From contig JAAMXY010000066.1 of assembly GCA_019677205.1 (NCBI GenBank), positions 235-11,608 of the forward strand: 11,374 bases of DNA, given 5' to 3'. How positions within the stretch are numbered: position 1 is the stretch's first letter; every line of letters begins with the position of its first letter. Positions 1 to 5,528 of this stretch are shown here, one piece after another. A program made the position numbers and the translations under genes. The notes beneath the pieces were generated by a model that made no database searches, was not told where the DNA came from, and saw only the letters and a list, made by a program, of their open reading frames with translations. This DNA comes from Pinguiococcus pyrenoidosus. Lineage: Eukaryota > Sar > Pinguiophyceae > Pinguiochrysidales > Pinguiochrysidaceae.

Positions 1-288
1 CCGTCGGAAGAGGACAGAGACTTCGGCTGCAAAACACAATTTGCAGAGGAAGTCTCTGTCCGGCTAGCGCTGTCTGTCCCGCATTCCCGGGGATGTCCGT
101 CTTAAGAGGACAGAGACTTCGGCTGCAAAACGCAATTTGCAGAGGAAGTCTCTGTCCGGCTAGCGCTGTCTGTCCCGCATTCCCAAAGATGTCCGTCTGA
201 AGAGGACAGAAACTTCGGCTGCAAAACGCAATTTGCAGAGGAAGTCTCTGTCCGGTTACGCTGTCTCTCCCGCATTCCCTTGAGCTTT
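1..288. repeat. Tandem array of three 96-bp hairpin-bearing units
   Basis: Three direct copies begin at 1, 97 and 193, each 96 bp; the last is about one base shorter near its end. Each copy contains an inverted repeat of 50 nt (12-61, 108-157, 204-253): a 13-nt arm GGACAGAGACTTC, a 2-nt interior mismatch, a 7-nt inner arm CTGCAAA, a 6-nt loop, then TTTGCAG and GAAGTCTCTGTCC. Copies differ mainly in the loop and in the spacer; only copy 3 has a stem change (G to A in the left arm). The array starts at the window edge, so its true length is unknown. Because 96 is a multiple of 3 a reading frame stays open across it, but this is a by-product of the period and I do not call a protein. Role unknown; it may be a satellite or a relic of a small inverted-repeat element. 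Confidence 0.9.
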
Positions 289-289
289 T

Positions 290-759
290 GGACCTTCATA
301 TTTTAAAAAGTGTCGCTATCATACTATATGGAAGGATCGTAATATTTTAAACAATCATTAAATATTTTTTGGAGTGAGATTGTTCATGCTCCTTTGCAAT
401 AGCTGTTTGAATTGTTTTGGACTTGATTTTTTTGTTTTAAAAAATGAAATTGTGAGGCGGACGCCGCGGAGCCATACCACGCGCTCACAAGCTTTCTTTC
501 TATTCGACGCTCCGTTTATTCGGTACACTATTCTCCACGCGTTACTTTGCACGCTCAACACTACACTACCCTACACAGTCTCCAACTTCCAAACTTGGGC
601 TAGCGGCCAACCCCAAAAGCTTGTAATAGCTACTGTATCTTCGCTTCGAAGACGAGTCCGGGTGTCACGGCGGGCTTCCCTCCTGGCCGGCAAGTTCTGC
701 GCGGCTTCGAGGAAAGGCAGGCCCTTTCAGAGCTGCCCAGGACGTCCGCTTGATGGGCC
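290..759. other. Spacer: AT-rich block then intergenic/5' region
   Basis: From about 290 to 450 the sequence is strikingly AT-rich, with runs such as ATATTTTAAA and TTAAATATTTTTT, between a GC-richer satellite and a GC-rich gene. From 450 to 759 composition rises towards that of the genes. I see no convincing exon: an open frame that begins here and overlaps the glycosyltransferase in another frame has no recognisable protein features. The stretch probably holds the promoter and 5' untranslated region of the gene starting at 760; no individual promoter element can be named with confidence. Confidence 0.5.
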
Positions 760-1875
760 ATGCCTCCCATGGCTCAAGATGGATGGCCTGAGCGACGCCG
801 CGGAGCAGCCGTGTATGGCGTCACCAGAGAGGCGGAGCGAGGAGAAGCTGTGGCGGAGCTTCTGGAGAAATCCCGGCGCAGCCGATCGGCATGGCCCTCC
901 TTCCGCTCCCGGCCGAGGTTCTGCCGAGCCGTCCTTCTCCTCAGCCTGGTCGGTGCCTTGCTCGGCCCGCTTGCGATACTCCTGGATGAGAGCCTGCCGG
1001 AAAGCATGTTGGCTCCAGGGGACGGCGTGCCGATCACGGCGTTGGTCTATCTTTTGGTTCTCGAGCCCGACGTGCAGGTGGGCCCGAGCCTCGTGGCCGT
1101 GGTGAGCTCTGCACGTGTCTGGGGCGGCTGGGACGGTGACATCTACCTGCTCACCAATAGCATCGAGAAGATGGCGCCCATCGTGGAGGCGACGGGGCCG
1201 AACACCTTTCCCGTCCTCGTCCCCGTGGATGGGTTTTCCCACGCCGCGAAGGCGCTGAAGGCACAGCCATTCGAGTACCTTCCCGGCCGCCACAAGCGCG
1301 TGCTCTACATCGACAGCGACATCGTCGTCCACAAGCCCCTGCGCCGCTTCTTGACGGACACGGAGAAGACCCTGGCCGCGCAGTATCGAGCGAGCCAGCG
1401 GGGCAAGACCAGATTCCGTCCCTCGCCGCTTCCGAGCGAGCAGCCGCCAGAGTGGTGGAGCGTCGGCCTCTTTCTGGATTGCAAGACGCACGCCGCTGGG
1501 TGGTGTGACGGCTGCAACAAGTGGCACACAGGTGTCATGCTGCTGTCGAAGCGCAATAGCGAGCAATGCTTGAGGCACTGGACCCACGAGTTGCGGGAAG
1601 GCGTCTTCGCCACCGACCAGGAAACGATGGACCACGTCGAGGCGGCGTACCCGGCAGACTGCCAAGGCATGGCGAAGCTGCCCTCCGCCCACATCCTGTT
1701 CATGAAGGACATCCTGGGCTTCCTTCTCCCGCGACGGAATACGTTTCTCCACTTCACTGGCCTGCTTCGTCGAGACGGGCAATCATATCTCTACCGACGA
1801 TACATGCTGGAATGGTACCTCGACCAGGTTCTGGTACCGAGGATCCTCCATCTCGCGAACTGGGATGAAGGTTGA
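760..1875 (+). CDS. Type II membrane glycosyltransferase, GT-A fold, GT8-like
   Basis: A 371-residue single-exon protein, probably a Golgi or ER enzyme that transfers a sugar from a nucleotide-sugar donor. A short basic N-terminal tail (rich in Arg/Glu, residues 1-53) is followed by one hydrophobic segment at about 57-75, the layout of a type II signal anchor. The catalytic part begins near residue 92 (a beta strand TALVYLL) and contains a DxD-type metal/nucleotide site, YIDSDIVV, with Asp185 and Asp187. Further on are WHTGVMLL (255-262), at the place where GT8-like enzymes have an N-A/S-G-V motif, TDQ (285-287), and LHFTG (330-334), which resembles the late metal-binding His motif of retaining GT8 enzymes. 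An in-frame TGA at 751-753 makes ATG 760 the first possible Met; a second in-frame ATG lies at 769. Donor, acceptor and product are not predictable. The 3' end faces the next gene with 84 bp between stops. Confidence 0.82.
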   Translation: MPPMAQDGWPERRRGAAVYGVTREAERGEAVAELLEKSRRSRSAWPSFRSRPRFCRAVLLLSLVGALLGPLAILLDESLPESMLAPGDGVPITALVYLLVLEPDVQVGPSLVAVVSSARVWGGWDGDIYLLTNSIEKMAPIVEATGPNTFPVLVPVDGFSHAAKALKAQPFEYLPGRHKRVLYIDSDIVVHKPLRRFLTDTEKTLAAQYRASQRGKTRFRPSPLPSEQPPEWWSVGLFLDCKTHAAGWCDGCNKWHTGVMLLSKRNSEQCLRHWTHELREGVFATDQETMDHVEAAYPADCQGMAKLPSAHILFMKDILGFLLPRRNTFLHFTGLLRRDGQSYLYRRYMLEWYLDQVLVPRILHLANWDEG

Positions 1876-1959
1876 GGCAGCGTGGCATGGCAAATCGGAG
1901 AGGAAAATTCACCTTCCCATGTAAGAAGACAACGGAGCTTGATTTGTGACCGGCGCTGG

Positions 1960-2610
1960 CTAGCTCTCCTGCCGTTCCTGCGATGCTGCCTGCTCGTCTT
2001 GCTCCTCGTCCCCGTCCCCCTCATCTGGCACGCCAGGCACGCGTGAGCTCATGACCGAGACAATGAGGCCAAGGCAGGCACGCAGGGATCCAAGCGCCTT
2101 ACCTTGGAACGCCTTCAAGCTCTGCCAAAGCTCGTCCCTTTCCGCTCCCTCCGGAGCGCCTTCTAGCTTCGAACTCCTCTCCTCTCCGTCGCTGGCGTAC
2201 CAGAGCATGGCCACATGCGTGTCCCCCTCGGGCAAGGGCAGGCCGTGCTTATCGGACACGTAAATGGGCGGCCCCGCCTCCATCAGCCGGCGCATCTCCG
2301 CTGCGCACGTGCTCTTCTTGACGCGGTCCATGAACTGCTGGAATCTGCGCGGTTGGAGATCGTCGTTACCATGCACGCCGAAGTATGGTTCGCAGCAGAC
2401 ACCGTCGGAAGCATTGCGGAGAGGAGCGCGGCCGACTTACTGCGAGCTTCGCATCATTTCCACTACTTCGCATGTCATCTTCGCTGCTTGCCATTGGCCA
2501 CTGGGCGCCGTCTGATACTCGCACAGGTTCTTGTCCTCCGCCGTGATATCCTCAAACGTCACCAGGCACTCGAGCCCCTCCGGTGGCGGCCCGTGCTGCG
2601 TGTCACCCAT
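1960..2610 (-). CDS. Conserved-looking protein of unknown function, two exons
   Basis: Modelled as exon 2610-2441 plus exon 2344-1960, giving 184 residues. The junction is well supported: donor GCA|GTAAGT, acceptor CGCGCAG|A, and the split Gln57 codon restores one continuous frame. Exon 1 carries CLVTFEDI (residues 15-22) and LCEYQTAP (29-36), then SGQW (37-40). Exon 2 has a Cys/Arg-rich helix-like stretch, CAAEMRRLMEAGPPIYV (70-86), and ends in a very acidic, Gln-rich tail (about 164-184). The pattern of CLVTFEDI, an Asn/Cys-Glu-Tyr motif, a Trp, then RRL and GPP reminds me of small uncharacterised proteins of protists, but I cannot name a family and assign no function. No membrane segment or signal peptide is evident. 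ATG 2610 is chosen because the upstream in-frame ATG at 2718 would translate a 7-bp microsatellite. It is divergent from the gene at 3069. Confidence 0.72.
2345..2440 (-). other. Intron, 96 nt, GT-AG
   Basis: On the minus strand the donor is the perfect consensus GTAAGT (2440-2435) and the acceptor is CGCAG ending at 2345. Reading through instead meets an in-frame TAA at 2439-2437 immediately after the donor, so splicing is needed for the 184-residue product. Phase is 2: the last two exon-1 bases CA join the first exon-2 base A to make Gln. Confidence 0.75.
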
Positions 2611-3068
2611 GAAATCCCAATGCGTCTGTGGCGTTGGAGGGCAGGAGAGAGTTTCTTCGCGTCTCCTTCCAGGTTTTTGGTTTCGCGACTTCCGACTTCC
2701 GACTTCCGAAAATTGCATTGCGCAGGATCGAAAAGGAATAAGGGATCCTCTTCCAGCATGTCCGTCTGTCCGCCGGAGGATCTTCGGTCTTCGGATTTCG
2801 CGCGACCTTCTATTCTCGCATAGGCTGGCGTTCCCGGCGCGCTGCGTCCGTTTCGGGCCTCTCCTAAGGGATTTTCGAAATGAATCTCCAACTCACCCTT
2901 TCCTATCTGCCTTCTCATAAACTTTAAAACTCGATTCTCCAAAGCGCCGTGTACTTGCAACGGGCGCTTGTGGCGGGAAGTGCGACCTTAAGAGGGCCTT
3001 CGACAGCGGATCCCTAGCACAAGCGCGAGCGCATCGGACACTCCTTGTCCTCATCAAAGATATCCAGA
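2611..3068. promoter_or_regulatory. Divergent 5' intergenic region, 458 bp
   Basis: It lies between the starts of the minus-strand gene (2610) and the plus-strand membrane-protein gene (3069), so it must hold the 5' ends and probably the promoters of both. The only clear structure is a 7-bp microsatellite at 2686-2708. No TATA or CCAAT box stands out. Several open frames cross it on both strands but none shows protein-like features. Confidence 0.5.
2686..2708. repeat. 7-bp microsatellite (CGACTTC x 3.3)
   Basis: The heptamer CGACTTC occurs three times head to tail, followed by a partial CG. It sits 76 bp upstream of the predicted start of the minus-strand gene. Translating it as part of a longer N terminus for that gene gives a low-information Ser/Arg/Lys stretch, which argues that it is untranslated. 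Confidence 0.85.
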
Positions 3069-3697
3069 ATGCTTCGTGCTGTGGCGCTCTTCGCGCTGGC
3101 GTCCGTCGCCGCTGGACAAGGTGGGGAATCCAACCGCGAATGCGCCGGAACTCGCGTGAGGATCAAGCGACGAAAAGACGAGACGGTTTGGCCCGCCTTT
3201 TTCCGTGCGATGGGCAAGAGTCTCGGCTTACGGCTCCCACGAAGCGGTGTGCACGGGTTTCGGATGATTGCTTCGGGGTTGAGGGAGACGCGACAGTTTT
3301 CCCAGAAGTGTCTGGGCGATCGAGTGACCCCTCGCCTCTGCCCCCCCCCTCCCCCAGGTCTGGGTGGCTCCACGATCGACAACCACTCGGAGTTGGACGT
3401 CGACATCCGCGATGAAGACGTGTTTGGCGAGGTGTATGCTCTCTACGCGCTCATCTTCTTTTGCGTGTCCCTGTTCTGCGCCACGTGCGGCGTCTCCGTG
3501 CGGTACTACAACAACAAGCGCCGTGACGAGGAGAAGGCCGCCTTCAAGGCCGGCTACAGGGGCGTGCCAGACAAGGTGAGAGCCGGAAAGGTGGCAAGCC
3601 CCCGGGAAATGCTCCAGCTCAGCGATCCACGTGGCTTTCTAGGATGTGGAGGCCAACGCGGCCCATGAGGAGAAGGCCCGTGACCCACCGAAGAGCG
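3069..3697 (+). CDS. Small type I membrane protein with signal peptide; 3' end unresolved
   Basis: Proposed exons are 3069-3120, 3358-3575 and 3643-3697, with further sequence beyond. ATG 3069 has A at -3. Residues 1-17 form a signal peptide (basic Arg3, hydrophobic core ending AAGQ). A short acidic luminal segment (about 22-42) follows, then one membrane helix (about 43-65, rich in Phe, Cys and Leu), then a cytosolic part starting RYYNNKRR and continuing as a charged Lys/Glu/Ala-rich tail through exon 3. The positive-inside rule fits type I topology. I do not recognise a family. After 3697 there is a good donor match (GTACGT at 3698), but no downstream acceptor is clearly best; if it is not used, the frame runs on to a TGA at 4045-4047, overlapping the convergent kelch gene. 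The first intron is stop-free and a multiple of three, so an unspliced form would also be open. Confidence 0.6.
3121..3357 (+). other. Intron, 237 nt, stop-free, with C-rich tract before acceptor
   Basis: Donor CAAG|GTGGGG follows the signal-peptide codons; acceptor CCCCCAG|GT follows a nearly pure pyrimidine tract (3340-3355) with a run of nine C. The length is 79 codons exactly and no stop occurs in the host frame, so retention would add 79 residues between signal peptide and luminal segment. The pyrimidine tract and the low-complexity translation (Pro run at the end) favour an intron. Confidence 0.65.
3576..3642 (+). other. Intron, 67 nt, GT-AG
   Basis: Donor ACAAG|GTGAGA and acceptor TTTCTAG|GAT; phase 0 after Lys. 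Removing it shifts the frame and joins two charged Lys/Glu/Ala-rich stretches, a smoother continuation than read-through, which ends at 3668. Confidence 0.65.
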
Positions 3698-3935
3698 GTA
3701 CGTTGGACCACCAAGCGCTCCGGACGAGGCGCATCCTGCTGACGATGCCGTGCATACAATTCCCCAGCAATTTAAGCCATGGGCGAGCTCATGAGATGTG
3801 CAGCGGTGTGCTTATCTTAAGTGTAGGACGCAGGGCATCGAGAAGTGCCTTTCCTTTCCGGTGGTTGTCTGTCGCTTGTCTGTCTTCTCTTCGCGGCGTC
3901 CTGCTCGGTCTATCTTCATCAGGCTTGGTCTTTCT

Positions 3936-5020
3936 TCAACACTCGAGGACGACCAGGTCTGCAACAGCTTGGTGCCCATTCCAACCTCCTTGGAAGAGCA
4001 CCGTCGAGTCGGGAAGGGCAATGGAGACATGGCCGTACAAGTGCTGAGCCGGTCTACCTCCATCTTCAACTTCCAACCACTCGTCTGCGCTTGCGTCGAA
4101 GACAAAAGCGGATCTCGCACCAGGTCGACGATTCCCCTCGCCCGGGTACTGGCAGCCGCCAAAGCCCCAGCCCCCGAAGACCAGAAGCCTGTCGTCGACC
4201 ACAGTCGCCGAATGGCCCATTCGCGCCGAGGGCTTCTTACCGTTCTCCCGGACCCTCGACCACCTCATGGTCTCCGGGTCCAGCTGCCGGAGGTCGTCCA
4301 GGTACTCTGGCACACCATCGTCGGTGACGGAGGCGCCTCCAAAGCACACAATGCGTCCATCATTCAGAAGATTGAGGGAATGGCCGTGCCGCGGGGATGG
4401 GGGGAAGCCGCAGGTGCGGGGCTTCGTGGAGAGGAGGGCAACCGATGAGCAAAGCCATGACGATGAAAGGGTCCGCCGGTGATCTGCGGCATTCGTCCTA
4501 CCTGTATCCAAGTGAAGGACTCTGTGTCGAAGACCCACATGTCGTCCATGCATCTCGAGACGCCGTCCCATCCACCGTGCAAGACGATCTTCCTCCCCAC
4601 GAGGATCGTTGCATGCTCGAAGCGCGGGAGTGGCCCCATGGTTGCAGCTTGGACAGGCACCCAGATCCACTGCAGGAGATCAAGGAAGTACATGTCCCGG
4701 AAGAGCTTCCCGTTGCTGCCCTTGCCGCCGAACACGAACATCCGCGAACCGACCAGCACGGCGGAGTGCCCGTAGCGAGGCTCCGGCATCTCTCCGGAGC
4801 ACATCACCTTCTGCCAGGTCAAGGTGTCCATGTCGAGCACGTGCACGTCGTTGAGGTACTCAAACTTGCTGTCCCCTTTGTAAAAGTGTCCTCCGAACAG
4901 CACCAGCTGATTGTCAGCCTTCACGGCGCTGTGGCCCCCACACGCTACTGGTAGCTGGCCCCGGCAGAGCTGCTTCGCCCAATTCATGCTTGGAGGAGTC
5001 TGCCCCTGGTTCTCCGACAT
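3936..5020 (-). CDS. Kelch-repeat beta-propeller protein, two exons
   Basis: Exons 5020-4502 and 4421-3936 give 334 residues made almost entirely of six kelch repeats. Each repeat has a G-H (or E-H) near its start and a Gly-Gly doublet at the end of a hydrophobic strand: doublets at residues 43-44, 98-99, 149-150, 201-202, 256-257 and 318-319. Typical inter-blade elements follow, for example LNDVHVLDMDTLTWQK (56-71) and PSPRHGHSL (181-189). Six blades make a complete propeller, so the protein is probably a soluble protein-binding scaffold; there is no BTB, BACK or F-box domain. Its architecture is like RABEPK-type all-kelch proteins, but orthology is not claimed. ATG 5020 is chosen over an in-frame ATG at 5152 because the extra 44 residues cross a 19-bp tandem duplication and look non-coding. 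The TGA stop is 3938-3936. It is convergent with the membrane-protein gene and divergent from the dynein gene. Confidence 0.88.
4422..4501 (-). other. Intron, 80 nt, GT-AG
   Basis: On the minus strand the donor is ATACAG|GTAGGA and the acceptor ACGAAG|CCC. Phase 0 after Gln173. Splicing joins TWIQ to PRTCGFPPSPR, restoring the usual spacing between kelch blades three and four; read-through gives unrelated sequence that ends at 4364. Confidence 0.85.
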
Positions 5021-5028
5021 TGCTTCGC

Positions 5029-5066
5029 TTGCGCTAGACGCGCGAATTTGCGCTAGACGCGCGAAT
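5029..5066. repeat. Perfect 19-bp tandem duplication
   Basis: The 19-mer TTGCGCTAGACGCGCGAAT occurs at 5029-5047 and again without a gap at 5048-5066. It lies 9-46 bp upstream of the predicted kelch start codon, so it is probably in the 5' untranslated region or core promoter. A 19-bp unit is not a multiple of three, so the two copies would be read in different frames if translated. Confidence 0.9.
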
Positions 5067-5171
5067 CTCCCTTCGGAACCTTTGGCGCAGATGTTCTGCC
5101 TCGTGAAACCGTCGCGAAACGTTGCTGGCCCGGATCGAAAATCCAAAAACATCGCTCAGCATCGATCTTGC

Positions 5172-5187
5172 TGGCTGGCCAGCCAAT
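5172..5187. promoter_or_regulatory. 14-bp palindrome overlapping a CCAAT box
   Basis: TGGCTGGCCAGCCA (5172-5185) is a perfect palindrome. Its right end overlaps CCAAT at 5183-5187. It is about 150-165 bp upstream of the kelch start and about 340 bp upstream of the dynein start. The symmetry would suit a dimeric DNA-binding protein, but binding is not shown. Confidence 0.4.
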
Positions 5188-5528
5188 GAAAGGCGCTAAC
5201 CTCGGACCAGAGTCCTTTGAGCGTTGAAAATAGTATTTATAAATTCATGTCTTGAATCATATTTCTAATTACTTCGTGCATAGATTGGAAACGTTCGATG
5301 GTCCGGGAGCCGGGAACGAGGAAATGCAAGGTTTGAACATGCGTGCCTGGCCTCTGGCGCCACGCCGCAGTGCACGAACGGAACATGAGCGGCTCTTGGA
5401 TGGTCTCGCCCTGCTAGCTTCCTCACGAGGGAGCAAAGCTCTCTGCACCCTGCACCCTAGGGAGCCTTCCGGGAGCAGCAGCCAGCAAGCAGCGCACAAA
5501 GCCCAGCGGACTGGAAGTCGCACCAGCA

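Larger units (their letters stand above)
5021..5528. promoter_or_regulatory. Divergent 5' region shared by kelch and dynein genes
   Basis: These 508 bp separate the kelch start (5020, minus) from the dynein start (5529, plus). They contain a 19-bp tandem duplication beside the kelch ATG, a 14-bp palindrome overlapping a CCAAT box, and an AT-rich stretch (about 5226-5282) with a TATA-like TTTATAAAT at 5236-5244. From about 5290 to 5528 composition returns to GC-rich and the dynein frame opens at 5418, after a TAG at 5415-5417. A bidirectional promoter is an inference from layout. Confidence 0.5.

Noticed and set aside
1-288. CRISPR array or tRNA-like hairpins
   Set aside because: Repeat units are directly adjacent without variable spacers, and the hairpins lack cloverleaf arms; the context is eukaryotic.
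102-299. Minus-strand open frame of 65 codons with an internal 32-residue repeat
   Set aside because: It simply translates the 96-bp satellite, whose period is a multiple of three; hairpin structure and lack of a start context argue against a protein.
374-1105. Plus-strand open frame overlapping the 5' part of the glycosyltransferase
   Set aside because: No protein-like motifs and it overlaps the supported gene in a different frame.
727-1782. Long minus-strand open frame (351 codons) antisense to the glycosyltransferase
   Set aside because: Its translation is Arg/His/Gln-rich with no domain features, typical of the antisense of a GC-rich gene; the plus strand carries the DxD and membrane-anchor motifs.
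2215-2823. Plus-strand open frame of 202 codons
   Set aside because: Antisense to the two-exon minus-strand gene, whose splice sites and motif content are better supported.
2559-2960. Minus-strand open frame across the divergent region and microsatellite
   Set aside because: Out of frame with the supported exon at 2610-2441 and low-complexity; no splice or domain support.
3798-4448. Plus-strand open frame of 216 codons
   Set aside because: Antisense to kelch exon 2; the six regularly spaced Gly-Gly kelch signatures are on the minus strand.
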